A stretch of 64,000 bases of DNA, taken from NCBI RefSeq assembly GCF_018143015.1, contig NC_054741.1, positions 16,553,736-16,617,735 on the forward strand, given 5' to 3'. Under the pieces are notes generated by a model. It worked only from the letters and a program-made list of their open reading frames with translations. It searched no databases and was not told the origin of the DNA. Source of the DNA: Lytechinus variegatus (taxonomy: Eukaryota > Echinodermata > Echinoidea > Temnopleuroida > Toxopneustidae). Made by a program: the position numbers and the translations under genes. Below, piece after piece: positions 11,097 to 22,469 of this stretch. The first letter of the stretch is position 1. Each line of letters opens with the position of its first letter.

Positions 11097-12070
11097 TGCT
11101 CTCATGAATAAAGAGAACTGATCCAAATTATTGATGGGTATCACTTGGCAAAGAGACCACGTTTAAAATTGCCGAAGGTTTATTTTTTCAAGATTAGTCT
11201 TTATTTTGCACTTTTCAAAAATTCATCTTGTACGTTCTTCCTGTTGTGCGTTTCCTCTTGAACCTATCTTCATTATTATTACGCCTTTTAATCTCATTGA
11301 ATTAGCTGTATGTGTGTGTGCGTTTTTTTCCTGTTCGCTGTACAACAGTGATATTGCTTCCTATCACACATCATATACGAATGAATAACGTGTAATACTT
11401 TCATATGATTATTTGTGAATTTTATAATGATTTGTGATATTTTTCTTCGATATTCAAACGTTAAAAAAAGACAGTTCAATTATATCTTTTAATTATCGAC
11501 ATGCAAACCAAGAACAATTGTACTTAAATTTCATTGGTTCCTTTATATGGTTTATCAATAACCATGATAACAAACCATGACACAGGTCTCTAATAGTCAC
11601 GTAGCTTTTAAATTTATCGACACATTTGTTTAGGGCACGCCAAGATATACAGGGGGGGGGGTAAAACGGCCGAAAGATTACGTCACTTTTTCTTAATGGA
11701 ATAATATAGAAAATTAGAATTCACGAGGCAGATTTCTTTTTGTTTTTACTTTTCTTTCTATTTCTTCCCCCTTTCCCTTTTTGTTCCTCTTTTTCAATCA
11801 AAGTTAATAGTTTTCTGAGAATGAATAATAAATCATTCAACATAGATCAGGTAACAGTGCAATTGACATGAAAGCAGAATTTGTTAATCATGAAACCAAA
11901 ACTCATGAATTATCAATGACCTTGAAGAATGCCTTTTAAACGCAGGCTAACAATGCGGTCAGAATCTATTCTTGAACGCAGTAATGACTTCATACGTTAC
12001 ATTTTCAAAACATCTTTAAATGATAACATGATTCAATAAAGCTCACGTTAGTTGGCATCAACTCATAACG
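11097..12070. other. Intergenic, no gene seen
   Basis: AT-rich DNA between the dipeptidase and the ependymin-related gene. A run of nine Gs sits near 11653. I see no coding segment or clear repeat. Confidence 0.5.
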
Positions 12071-12420
12071 AAATTATATCTTTTCTGATTTACTTATTTG
12101 ATGTGATTTTATTTTATTTTACATATTTCACAAGTACAAACAGAAATGTGAAAAACAATATAAAAACTCATGAGAATACAAATCAGACAAGGCATAACAA
12201 TTAATTCAAATTAAAGAAAATAGCGATTTGGAATTAAAGACAGTTTAAAAGAGTGAAATATGAGGGAACCTGCATAAAAAAAGCAAAGCTTGTTAAGTCT
12301 GCAGGATCCAGAAAAAAATATCAGTCTTAATGAGAAGGAGAGGACAGGTAAGTAAATTGATTATAACAAGGTAATGCCAAAATGTTACGATTGTGGATAT
12401 GTAAGGAATAAAAAAATGAT
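12070..12420 (-). mobile_element. Probable LINE 3' tail
   Basis: Carries the motif AAAAAAGCAAAGCTTGT-AAG in a setting like that of 47712-48255 and 50000-50890, the latter sitting next to a recognisable LINE RT C-terminus. The upstream coding part is absent here. Assignment is by similarity of short blocks only. Confidence 0.4.
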
Positions 12421-12762
12421 AATAATAAAATAGATAAATCAAAAAGAGTCTGCCACTCTATGACTATTATCATAGACGATATGTAAGTTTTTTTTAACGC
12501 AGATCACATCAAGGAGTAGATTATTATATCTATAATAAATGCACCATTTATTTTTCTTTTCTTTTCAGTATATTTGTGTGTAATTTATTCCATTTTTTTT
12601 TTATATTATTTTATTCAACTCTATTCGGTATGTGATAAACTTTGTATTTGCGTATTCCTCCTACAGATCTTCAGAAAATTATACTTTGCCAAAAGCATGG
12701 AACAATAAATGGAACTTTATGAATAAAAAAAAAAGACAAAACGCCTGATTTATTGTCTCGTA

Positions 12763-13343
12763 AAGGACAGGTCCACCGCAACAAAAAGTCGATTTGAATA
12801 AAAAGAGAAAATCCAACAAGCATAGCTCTGAAAATTTCTTCAAAATCGGATGTAAAATAAGAAAGTTATGAAATTTTCAAGTTTTGCTTAAATTCACAAA
12901 ACAGTTAAATTATCCTGGTCGGCATGCAAATGAGGAGACTGATGACGTCATCCACTCACTATTTCTTTTGTATTTTATTATATGAAATATTCTAATTTTC
13001 TCCTCATTGTCATGTGAATCAACGATCAATTCCATTCTTAACATGTGAAATTAGCATTGTTTTATGCTATGCGGTTCAGTCAAGTTGGTCCTTATTGTCA
13101 AATCTGAAAAAAAAAATGAAATATTGTTTAATTCAAACAATAAAAAAAGAAATAGTGAGTGATGGACATCATCGACTGACTCATTTGCATGTCACTGAGT
13201 TATGTATATCACTGTTTTGTGAAAAATAAGCAAAACTTTAAAATGCTACATCCAATTTTGATGAAATTTTCAGAGTTATGCTAGTTTTATTTATTTTTTC
13301 TATTTATTCAAATCAACATTTCCTGGGCTGGACTTGACCTTCA
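12763..13343. mobile_element. Fold-back MITE, about 580 bp
   Basis: Left end AAAGGACAGGTCCACCGC and right end GGGCTGGACTTGACCTT are imperfect inverted copies. Inner blocks also invert: AGCATAGCTCTGAAAATTTC against GAAATTTTCAGAGTTATGCT, GCATGCAAATGAGGAG against CTCATTTGCATGTCAC, and GATGACGTCATCCACTCACT against GTGAGTGATGGACATCATC. The TTAA target is no longer intact. The 71-codon open frame inside is hairpin sequence. Confidence 0.7.
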
Positions 13344-13439
13344 ATTATAGATAAACTTGTTTGTATATGATGGCACTACATTTTCTGGATTTTTACTGTT
13401 TTCATGTTTTATTTATCCATTCATTGTATTTTATTTCAT

Positions 13440-13556
13440 ACATTAGTCAATTAACTGATTGATTTTATAATCATTTCATTTATTTATTTATTCATTTTAT
13501 TTATATTTATTCATTTATTTATTTATTTATTCACCTATTCATTTATTTATTTCTTA
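13440..13556. repeat. (TTTA)n/(TTCA)n microsatellite
   Basis: Imperfect repeats of ATTTATTTATTCATTT over about 115 bp, abutting the MITE's AT-rich flank. Confidence 0.8.
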
Positions 13557-13882
13557 AGTTGGGGGATATGTCCCCTCCTGGTACTTGCAGAGCTCAGCAT
13601 TTGATGGGTTAAGTATCTGATCACACCATTTTAACTGGGTGCGGTGCTGATCCACCATCGCGTGATTATTATTAATAACTGATAGGTCCTTATTTCATAC
13701 AATATGCTCTGTAATCTGACCCACGAACAATTCACAATTATCTTTGAACTTTGGCTGCCATGTGCTTGGTGATAAGAGTATATCGTATTGACATTTATTA
13801 ATTTGAACTAATTAATTGGCGCGTAGTTACAAAAATAAAATATTGCCTCATGAAATCGCTTGAAATTAAATGGGCGAAAGGG

Positions 13883-13890
13883 TATAAATA
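13883..13890 (+). promoter_or_regulatory. TATA box of the ependymin-related gene
   Basis: TATAAATA at 13883-13890 lies 25-35 bp upstream of the inferred start of the non-coding first exon, in the expected place for a TATA promoter. The start site itself is inferred. Confidence 0.6.
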
Positions 13891-13914
13891 TTGCAAGAAT
13901 GCACCGCTTTGGCC

Positions 13915-13989
13915 ACACGGTTCCTGACACATTCAGCTACGAAGAAAGTTGACGAAGCCAACTTTTTATTTCTTTTTTCGCTAAGAAAG
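13915..13989 (+). other. Non-coding exon 1 of the ependymin-related gene (inferred)
   Basis: From about 30 bp after the TATA box to a strong donor AAAG|GTGAGT at 13990. It contains no start codon that reads into the later exons. The acceptor for the coding exon is at 14895, giving a 906-bp first intron; the 130-codon frame inside that intron has no family likeness. Confidence 0.5.
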
Positions 13990-14904
13990 GTGAGTAAATT
14001 ACTATTCTCTTTTCTCTTAATTTCAAATAAAATGATTATATTTTTTCATGCGAGCAGCTGGTATCTGTATGGACAGCGAATGCCGCCATAATTCGTACTT
14101 CGTATACCCATATTCTATGCTATCATTTCCATATTCCTTTTACGCAGGTGCGGATTTGACATCACAATTTTGTTTGGAGTTTTCAAAAATGGAATTGTAC
14201 GGAATTATTGCTCTGACTGCCCCTGGTTCTTTACCAAAAATGCAACAGTGTGATCACGTAATCTTAAAATGTAGACCTATTAGAATTGTAAAATTATTTG
14301 TTGACTCTACCATATATCATATTTATGCAGTGGTGGGAGGGAACAAAATAAGATATTTTCTGAGTAGAGCAATAGTATTGATTGCTTTGTCAAAATCAGT
14401 GGCTATAATATCTAGGAGAAAATACTCAGGGCAGTTATAGGTGTTATCGCTCCCCTTCCAGCCAATGATGCTGGTCGGCAAATCGATCAAACCTTGTCTC
14501 TTAGAGCATCTCCCGCCCTCATCAAGTTTATATGTTAGCCTTTCAACTTGTAAGGTGGTTTGATCTTTCCGCTCCATGTTGGGTTCTCATTCCACTCCTC
14601 CTCCCTTGTGCTCCCCTCAGAGTGGAGTATTTGAGCCCCCCCTCCCCGCCATTGCCCCTATACGCCATTTATCAAATAGTATAGGCCTACGATCTATATA
14701 GAAACTGTCAAGAGTAGGCTGCATCAGAAGATTTTTGCAATTGATTACGCTTGGAGAAAGTCGCCCGATGAGAATCGAATCATTCAGGTGCTCAGTCATT
14801 TACAATAAAAAAAATCGTGAAAAACTTGTCAATGTGTTTACGTTTTCACACATTTATGCTGTTGATTGAAACATGTTTTCCATTTTTCTATACAGAATCT
14901 GAAC

Positions 14905-14989
14905 ATGAAGCTGCTAATATTCTTTGCCCTTGTGGCTCTGGCCAGTGCACGTCAATGTTGCGGACCTCGTCAGATCATGGCCGGAAATG
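14905..14989 (+). CDS. Ependymin-related coding exon 1 (signal peptide)
   Basis: ATG at 14905, ten bases after acceptor TATACAG (ends 14895); donor GTAAGT at 14990. Encodes the signal peptide and QCCGPRQIMAGN. Chosen start is the first ATG in the exon and the only one giving a secretory leader. Confidence 0.88.
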
Positions 14990-17900
14990 GTAAGTTATAA
15001 AAGAACAAATTCATCCTGACAGCAAGTTTGTTTGTTTTTTTTAATAAAAAAAACATGAAATTTTGACGTTACTAGATTAATTATCAAAAAGATAAATCAT
15101 AGCCCAACCACCAATCAGGATGAACGTTCATGGAATAATGGTAGTGGTGACGTGTGGTACATGCTCTGGGCTCGAACCCCAGACCTCCGTTTATAGGATA
15201 ACTTCCAAATTATCTCTAGTAACAGTTTTACAGATGGGGAGGGGGGGCTTAGGGCCAAATGGACCCATATAAATTGCACGACCAGAAAAAGAAAAACAGA
15301 GTAATAGAGAGAAAAGTGTGAAATATAATATCATTTTCTCAGTTTTACGTATAGATCTCTTACAATATTAGTATTTTTTGTACTAAAATTGCCAGATTTT
15401 TTTTTCGTACACTTCACTCTCTCGCAGCTTTGCAGAAATTCTGCCCCACAGGCCATGTCTGGCTCCCTCATTTTTTATTTATTTTTTTTATTGATCGGTA
15501 CTGTTTCTAGAGAGGGAAATTTTATTGTTGCCAAAATGGACCTTATTTTCGCCCTATAAAAATCTGATATCCTCAGTTCCAATCGGGGGGGGGGGGGGGA
15601 GGGTGGAAAAAGGGCACCTCTCATGTAGCCCTTTAGAGGTGAACACTTCATTCTCCCCCCCCCCCCCCGATCTGTGCTTGGTTCTATGACTCAGGTTTAA
15701 TACAAAATGTATGTTTGCCGCAATGAGGGAAATTTGGTCGGTCTGTCGTTATGATAATAATTTAGTAATGAAATAAAAGAGCTCCTAGATCTATTTTTAC
15801 ATTGGAAGTGGATATTTTTTTTGTTTAGGCTCAGGACACCGTCCTCTTATTACGACACGAAATCTTGAGCATATGATTTAGATAAAATACGTCACGTCGA
15901 TTAATAAAAATTAAATTAATACAATAAGCCAATTAAGGGAAACCTTAAACAAGATTAGGCCTATTCCTATCGAGGCCTTGTTTGCATCTTTATTGTCGCA
16001 TGCGAAAGGGGATATCAGATTTATTTCAAGTTAGCAAAACTATCTTGATGACATCAATTGTGATTTTAGACATTTTTGTTTCAATTATCCTGCATAATTA
16101 CAAGAAACAAAACATGAAACTGTATACATGCACATGCATAATGGATCGATAAACTACAATATCAGGAAAGCCTACGAAATTCAATGACAGATTTATCAAG
16201 TATGTTTGTTATGGTGCCCAAATTCTGTTCGAAGTGGATATAATAAAAGCATCAAAGATTCTTCTATTCACATGAATAAAAAAAATCACCAGAAATAAGT
16301 TTGGTCGTATAGCAATGGTGAAATATATGGGTAACGTCATGCCCCCATCTTTGTCTGTAAATACTTCGGGCTTGGAAAAGTGGCGTAATGAGAAAAACAG
16401 AAATGAGGAGGTGCCAAACATTGGTATATGGGACAACAATTTTTTAAGTCGCGAGCAAGCGAGCGAACCTGAAAAGTAATTTTGATCTTTTCTGTACGAA
16501 AAATTAATCATTTTGATAGATTTTTAACGTATGTTTAGAAAATGATATCATATATCTTTCTTTCCCTGTCCATTTCTTTCTTTATCTCATTTTTCTTGGT
16601 GGTGGAACTTTTATTGAGGAGGGGGGGGGGGTGGTCAACCCAGATTCCCCCTCCCCAGCTATACTCCAGTGCTCGAATGTAATTTATTTCTTGCTTGTTT
16701 TCTGTGCAGGTGCAACCGTTGGCATAGATAATGGTAGTCCAGAGGGATACCACACCTATGCTTATGGAGCGTTCGATTACATCAATCGCAGGTTTGGATA
16801 TACCATGTACGTGAACAATGTCGACGGAAAAAGCTCGCATGTCTACCGTGTGGTCCAAAAATATGAGGAGGTAAGAGGAGAAACAATTGTGCGACTTGTG
16901 TCTGTGTCATAAATACTTGCTTAAAAATAGTATGTGCCGCCATTGTAAATTACTTGTCTAGCTTTCAAATCTGTCTGACAAAGGGAAGGAGAGAAGAAAA
17001 GGAAGAAAAGTGAATGAAACAAAGGAAGGGGAATAGGTAGGAAAAATAAGAACAAATTCAGGCCATTACAGAAAACTAAAAATGTCGCTTACGCTTCGTG
17101 TTCGCTTTGCATTGAGGGAGATAGGATTCTGTTAAAAAGGTTAAAATGGAACTTCAAATATCCCGTTTTCAAGTCAATAATGCATTATTCCGTTCGCGAT
17201 TGTAATTGTCATTATTGTGTTCAGTGAGATACGTTCTTGTACATGCTTACAAACAAGTTCTGAATATCAAATATATTCGGCTTGCGCTACGCGCTCATAA
17301 TATTTTATCAGCAAGATACGTATCATCTTAATCAATTCCCACAAACAGCTCTCGTATTACTAAGTGGCCCCTTTTCTAGTCAGTATGTCTAGGCCTGTAT
17401 CAAATATTTTTAGCGCTTTGCATTCGCATTATTAATTTCATTTTCACTATCACTGACTATAGGATACTGAATGGATCATACATGAAGTTACACGGAGCTG
17501 TCTGAAGAGGAAGGCCTATCAACCAGAGCCAAGTCCTTGCGTACCAGGTAAGACTTATATGAACGACATTGTCTGTTTTATGAGATATACAAAACATCCC
17601 GTTTTCAAGTCAATATACACCAAATATATTTCCTCGCTCGGCGAGTTATTATTGTTTTATGTAGTGACATATCCTTCTTTTTCATGACTACCCCCTTTTA
17701 AGGTCTGAATATGAATCAGCTCCAGTCCGTATTTACTTTCGTATTAGTGGATCGGTGAGATAGGTCTGGTCATTCCTACTAACAATCCTTAGAATGTCCC
17801 CTTTTCTGGTCTGAATATCAAAATATAAAAAACTTTCAGCTCGCGCTTCGCGCTCTCATCAATTTAGTTAGCGAAGATGTATGGCCTTAGTGAATTCCTA

Positions 17901-20900
17901 AAAACAAGCGTTGGAACGATGACTGAAAACGTTAAACAAGCCTCAGAATGACCCTCTTCAGATCTGAACTACAAATTTTTTTAGCAATTAATGAGATACG
18001 TATCATATGATTACAATAACTACAAAAAGTGCTTCATGTGTTAATTCTAACAAAATCAGCAAGCACTTTGCGCTCGCATTAGATGACTACAGTGAGGTAC
18101 GTATGCTCTTAAAGAATTCCTAAACAAATAGTTATTAAAATTACCCTGTTTAGGGTCAATCAAATAAAAATATTTAGCTCGCGCTTTGCGCTCGCATAGT
18201 TTGTTTAGTACCCGGGGGCCACTTACATTGACGAGTGGATACCATGCGCGACAAAAAAAACACGTAGAAAGGATGTCTTTTTCACGATAGGGCACGTTAC
18301 GTACGTAACGTGATAAGGGTGTCAAAAACACAAAAATAATGAAAAAAGGGTATCTATTTTGCTAATAAGATTACGTGTTTAGGGTCGAATTTGCGGGGAT
18401 GATAAAACAAAATTAAAATGTTTTATAAAGGATGCCCTTTTTGCCCCAACACTTCGTGTTTAGAGTCCGATTTGCGCGAGGTGTAGAAAGTGGGGTCGTA
18501 CTAAACCAAATAAGGTAAAGCCGACGACCGAAGGACCCGTAACAATAAAACATTCCTGTACTTGTTTAGGGGTTCATTTCAGGTAATATTTGCCAAGAGT
18601 ATCGTTTTGTTTCCAATACTTGTTAAGGGTATTGTTTCACACGCCAATACTTGTTAAACATGTTAAGGGTGCATTGTCAGAATATGGAAATTACGTGTTT
18701 AGGCTAGGGTGCTTTTCGAGACCCCATGGTCGCGCATGGTATCCACTCGTGAATGGAAGTGCCCCCCCCCCCCGGGGTTTAGTGAGACAGGTACGTATCA
18801 GGACTACAAAAATTTGCTTATAATAATCCTTCTTTATGTCTAAATATCAACAATTTTCAGCTCGCGCTTCGTTATTTTATCATTAAGATACATATCCGTT
18901 TAATAACACAGTCCTTAAAATGTCTATATTAGGCGGGATATTAGGTCAGTATACCTGGCAAATGAGGCGCGCTTTGCGCGCCAACTAAGTTTTTGGGGGC
19001 TGGTGCCCCCCCCCCCCCATGCTGTGACCTACGGTACGCCACTGCTTATGAAATTAAATGCAAATTGAGAAGATTGAAAGACAAATAAGTAGTAAGACTT
19101 GCATTATTGTCATATTATATACATAGACCAACAAAATAATGTAATGTCATTACATACATCTGCTCTTTTCATGCTTCCATTGAGTACTTCAAGTTTTGGT
19201 ATAGAGATTTTTTTAATCCTTGGTCCTCTCATGGAGCTATTACAGAACTATTAATAGCTCCTGGTGCTATATTATATACCTGCCCTATGTAAAATGCATC
19301 GAGGCCTGCAGACACTGCGCGTGTTAACAACAACTTTCCTCTCCTCTCATTCTATCGATAAAAAAGAGCGAGCAGATTTCTCGACCACCTTCTTCTTGGG
19401 CGGGGCCAAAGGATTGGAGGTAGATACCTGGTCCTACACCTATACCAGTCCTAAGGATCCTCTAGACGGTGTGGTAGCTCTGAACACGGTCCATGGATCC
19501 TGTATACCTACGGGAGGATCTATCTTCGGCAAGGTCAACAGCGGTGGACAGGATGGTGAGTATAGGTGCACTGGCTATGTTTTCTTCTTCATTCAAATGT
19601 TATGAGATTCTATTCAATAAATACATTTTGGAAGGGGTTTATTGTGTGGTGGTTCGATGCTTGCTCGCTATACACTGTTAAAAATAATCCAAACAACGCC
19701 TTTTACTATGTGAATCGCACAGTAGTTGTTTAAACAGTTTAAACAAGTGTTTAATAATAATAATAATAATAATAATATAGGGTATTGCGCACCTTGTTTG
19801 CTCAAGGCGCTCCTATATTACCCGGCTAAGCTAGGCGTTCACAGCGCACAGCTTCCTGAGGAATAACTCCCTACAGGTACCCATTTACCTCACCTGGGTT
19901 GAGTGCTGGGTTATTAAGTTTAAAACCTAATAACCATACTTAAATCATTGATAATTAAATATTTGAATTTAGACTTTGTTGTTTGAGATTTTAAACACTT
20001 GTTTAAAATGTTTAAACAACTACTGTGCGGTTCACATAGTAAACAGCGTTGTTTAAATTATTTTTAATAGGGTTCTCCAGAACGTGGAAGAACACTCCCC
20101 TAATTATTTACATTTGGTTCATATTTACTTCAAATTAAATGTGTTTCTTTTATAGGATTATTCTTAAAAACTGAGATAATTGTGTTTTTCCTAGTTTCTT
20201 TCGTGATTGCCAGTGGAGTACTAAACATGACCCGTTCCATACCCGATCCTGATCGTTGGTTCACTCTACCAAGCTATTGCAACCAATCGGTGAGCTTTGT
20301 TACCACTATCTCATTCTCATTGAACTGTACAAGATGTATGTTTTTTTTTCAGTAGGCTATATACTTTTTATAGATAAGGTTTCGCCTTACCATACTATAT
20401 TATCATGGGCGGAAATCCCAGGGGGGACGCGTCCCCCCTACCAAAAATAGTAGGGGGACATAATATCAAATGTCCCCCTGCTATTTTTGATGGAGAACAT
20501 TTTCATCATTCACAATCGAAATAATACATGTATTTTGGACTAAATGACCCTAAATTTAGGGTTAAAACCTTTTTTTTCCTTTTTTTTGCTTGACAAATTT
20601 TTCAGCCCCTGGTCTCCCCTACCTTTGGGGACAGATTTCCGCCCATGTATATCATCAAATTACAGAGTATAGGCCTATTATTAATATTCTACAAATTGTT
20701 TGTATTTGGTTTATTGACTTGCGGCAGGGAGACATTCATTGGCCTATATGGGCTTGCGCGTAAAATGTGATGATTTATGAAGGTGTATGAGGTTAAAGAG
20801 AGAGTCAGCACATAAAAACTTATGTTTCAGTGTCATGTGATATAATTTTTTTAATGCAATTTTCTATTTAAAAAATTCAAATTGGTTTTACCTGTTCGGG

Positions 20901-21506
20901 AGGGGAGTATATCATCATTCATATATACAATGTAATACCCCTCCTATAGAAAATATTCTATTCATCATTTTCCATAAAAATAAAAGAGTATTTGATGTAT
21001 TGGGGCAGCTGATCTCATAGTTACGATGTCTCAAATTCAAATAGGCCCATTAAGAATCATCTAGAAGTCTTATTCTTTAATTGATTTTCTTCAAACCTTC
21101 ACCAACTTTATTATCTGCTTTATAAAAATCAGCTTTTCTCCAAGGTGAGCTTTCCCTTTAACTTCCAATGCAATTGTCCACCTCCATCCCTAACGCGACC
21201 CAATTTGTCCTCATTTTTTTTCTTTCTTCTTTTGTGCACCTCTTTATCCTGGAAAAGTGTTTACATCATTTTATTTGGACCGAGCTTTGCAAAGAAATTT
21301 TATTTTTTATTTTTATTTAGTTATTTTTTATTGTTATTATTATTATTTTTTTTTTTTTGGGGGGGGGGGTAATCGGAAAAGATTAATCACAATCCAACAA
21401 TTACTTTGTACAATCGAACAATGCTTTTCTCTTTTTTCAGGTGAGCGTGTCCGGTGACAGCACAGTGTTTGATCACGAAGTCTTGAAGTTACCCATCTTC
21501 TTCTAA
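14905..21506 (+). CDS. Ependymin-related secreted protein
   Basis: Six coding exons (14905-14989, 16710-16870, 17463-17547, about 19367-19555, 20195-20289, 21441-21506) join in frame to about 226 residues, the usual ependymin size. A signal peptide is clear (MKLLIFFALVALASA). Spaced cysteines follow (RQCCGPRQ, TRSCLKRK, PSPCVP, HGSCIPTGG, PSYCNQS), with the late WFTLPSYC block characteristic of the family. Potential N-glycosylation sites are NMT and NQS. Ependymins are secreted, disulfide-bonded glycoproteins with a lipid-binding-type fold; the echinoderm family is expanded and its function is mostly unknown. A TATA promoter and its own poly(A) signals make it a self-contained gene. The exon 5 start is uncertain (19367 or 19376, same frame). 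Confidence 0.87.
15000..16709 (+). other. Ependymin-related intron 2, mostly unremarkable
   Basis: 1.7 kb. Holds paired homopolymers, G15 at 15585-15599 and C15 at 15656-15670, around a short GTAGCCCTTTAGAGGTG stretch, and a G11 run near 16620. I see no gene in it. Confidence 0.5.
16710..16870 (+). CDS. Ependymin-related coding exon 2
   Basis: Acceptor TCTGTGCAG ends at 16709, donor GTAAGA at 16871. Encodes ATVGIDNGSPEGYHTYAYGA, then FDYINRRFGYTM and the VYRVVQKYEE end. The open frame continuing past 16870 is intron. Confidence 0.88.
17040..17445. repeat. Diverged GCGCTTCGCGC-type array, left of the exon
   Basis: Units with CTTACGCTTCGTGTTCGC, GGCTTGCGCTACGCGCTC and TAGCGCTTTGCATTCGC alternate with GAGATACGT boxes and CCCGTTTTCAAGTCAATA, all also found in the hAT element 2790-4313. 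No terminal CAGTGGCG end is present, so this is a decayed or partial copy. Confidence 0.6.
17463..17547 (+). CDS. Ependymin-related coding exon 3, embedded between two hAT arrays
   Basis: Acceptor GACTATAG ends at 17462, donor GTAAGA at 17548. Encodes DTEWIIHEVTRSCLKRKAYQ and PEPSPCVP. Repeat DNA begins about 20 bp upstream of the acceptor and 30 bp downstream of the donor. Confidence 0.82.
17580..19044. mobile_element. 5'-truncated hAT array element related to 2790-4313
   Basis: Starts at the counterpart of about 3040 in the intact element (CCCGTTTTCAAGTCAATATA) and ends with the family terminus CGGTACGCCACTG at 19044. Several CGCGCTTCGCGCTC units lie between. The left terminus is missing and no 8-bp duplication can be paired. 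Another element has inserted in it at 18210-18776. Confidence 0.7.
18210..18776. mobile_element. Nested inverted-repeat element inside the hAT array
   Basis: Ends CCCGGGGGCCACTTACATTG and the inverse GAATGGAAGTGCCCCC lead into GAGTGGATACCATGCGCGAC and its exact inverse. GTTTAGT flanks both sides (18203-18209, 18777-18783), and the host repeat is continuous across that target in sister units. The interior repeats (C/A)ACTTGTTTAGGGT-like boxes at least six times. Confidence 0.75.
19367..19555 (+). CDS. Ependymin-related coding exon 4
   Basis: Donor GTGAGT at 19556. A pyrimidine tract at 19331-19353 is followed by AG at 19366 or CAG at 19375; both keep the frame (phase 1). Encodes DFSTTFFLGGAKGLEVDTWS and YTYTSPKDPLDG, ending GGSIFGKVNSGGQD. 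Confidence 0.8.
19673..20072. mobile_element. Inverted-repeat element interrupted by a SINE-like sequence
   Basis: The left arm from TTAAAAATAATCCAAACAAC through GCACAGTAGTTGTTTAAAC to AAACAAGTGTTTA (about 19677-19752) recurs inverted at 19993-20068. The ends CACTGTT and its partner AATAGGG are imperfect and no clear target duplication remains. Confidence 0.65.
19753..19922 (-). mobile_element. SINE-like element with (ATT)n tail
   Basis: Read on the minus strand: GGTGAGGTAAATGGGTACCT, then GTAGGGAGTTATTCCTC, an internal GCGCCTTGAGCAAACAAGG segment and a tail of about eight ATT repeats. Such 3' trinucleotide tails are typical of tRNA-related SINEs in marine invertebrates. A clear A box is not visible. 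Nested in the element 19673-20072. Confidence 0.5.
20195..20289 (+). CDS. Ependymin-related coding exon 5
   Basis: Acceptor TTTCCTAG ends at 20194, donor GTGAGC at 20290. Encodes SFVIASGVLNMTRSIPDPDR then WFTLPSYCNQS, the most family-diagnostic segment of the protein. Confidence 0.88.
20404..20647. mobile_element. hAT MITE, 244 bp
   Basis: Ends CATGGGCGGAAATC and GATTTCCGCCCATG are inverted copies. Flanks TATATTAT (20396-20403) and TATATCAT (20648-20655) are an 8-bp duplication with one difference. An inner hairpin ATAGTAGGGGGACA / TGTCCCCCTGCTAT sits at 20446-20490. Confidence 0.82.
21060..21164. mobile_element. Truncated TTAA MITE terminus
   Basis: Ends in GGTGAGCTTTCCCTTTAA with an upstream TTCAAACCTTCACCAA box, like the fragment 10905-11096. 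No opposite end is present. Confidence 0.4.
21441..21506 (+). CDS. Ependymin-related last coding exon
   Basis: Acceptor TTTTTTCAG ends at 21440; encodes VSVSGDSTVFDHEVLKLPIF and F, then TAA at 21504-21506. Confidence 0.85.
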   Translation: MSVSGDSTVFDHEVLKLPIFF

Positions 21507-22217
21507 ACGAGATTGTTCTCACAGATGTGTTTCATAAATCTCACGGTGCTTAAAAACATTATGCACTACTCTGCTTTCTTGATGTTCCCATTTTAAATTC
21601 AGAATAATATTGTCGTCAGCCCTTAAAAAAACTTACACCAAAACGCCTTTCAAAAATCAAGTTGCAGCTTATATGGATTTACGAACAGCTTTATGATACT
21701 TCGGACTGACAGTCACTTCTAACCATTTGGAAAAAAAAATTAGGCCTACCTGATGACTGAGGGGATGGGGTAAATCTTGAAGATTCCATTTTCCTTTTCA
21801 AGTAAAGGGGCGGCTGTGGTAAATTTCAGATTCTGACATTCCAAAACTTTCCCTAATATAGCAAGATCCATGGTAAAATCATGATTGTAAATTTTGGTAG
21901 GACTCTTGCAGACGAACGCTGGTACAATATTGGAAATGGTAAGACAAATGACATCCATTGTTAGATTTGTACCGCAGTGAATATATTTGATTAATAATGT
22001 TTATTATTTGTTTGACTAAATTTTGTATATAATCTGTTACTTTCCTAAATATGGTTTTAAACCAGTATCGATCGTTGCACCAGCTTTTTAGTATAGACTA
22101 GGCCAAAATAAATGTGTATGGGCAATTGCAAAATATTGTTGTACTAATTAAGAAATAAACCAAGTTTGAAACAAAGTTTGTGTCGGAAAAATATTGTTGC
22201 TCTAATTAAGAAATAAA
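21507..22217 (+). other. Ependymin-related 3' UTR (inferred)
   Basis: About 700 bp of AT-rich sequence from the stop to the second AATAAA. No coding segment is visible on either strand; the minus-strand 70-codon frame at 21746-21958 has no family likeness. Confidence 0.5.
22154..22217 (+). terminator. Tandemly duplicated poly(A) signals
   Basis: AATAAA at 22154-22159 and again at 22212-22217. Both lie in a 58-bp direct repeat whose units share AATATTGTTG, CTAATTAAGAAATAAACC and AAGTTTGAAAC. These are probable 3' end signals for the ependymin-related gene. Confidence 0.5.
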
Positions 22218-22469
22218 CCAAGTTTGAAACATAAATTTTGTGTCGGATTTCTTAGTTTTATGATGTCCAAAAAAGAAGTACCTACAAATTTGTCCTTTCC
22301 TTTCGGGCAGAGCACATGGAAGGGGGGGGGCGGCGGGTTGATGCAGGATTTCAACCCCCCACCCGCCCCATACACATACACTCCTTTGTCCTGTAAATGT
22401 GTGTATAAAATATGCCATCTTATTGTGATATTTAAATGGTCACCCCATGATCTTCATGGACCTATGGGA

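Noticed and set aside
14048-14440. 130-codon open frame
   Set aside because: Falls in intron 1 of the ependymin-related gene, no recognisable domain, includes an internal acceptor-like site but no frame match.
15585-15670. G15/C15 hairpin as a terminator or MITE
   Set aside because: Only the homopolymers pair; the sequence between does not form arms and no target duplication is present.
18056-18331. 91-codon minus-strand frame
   Set aside because: Spans the hAT array and the nested element; repeat-derived.
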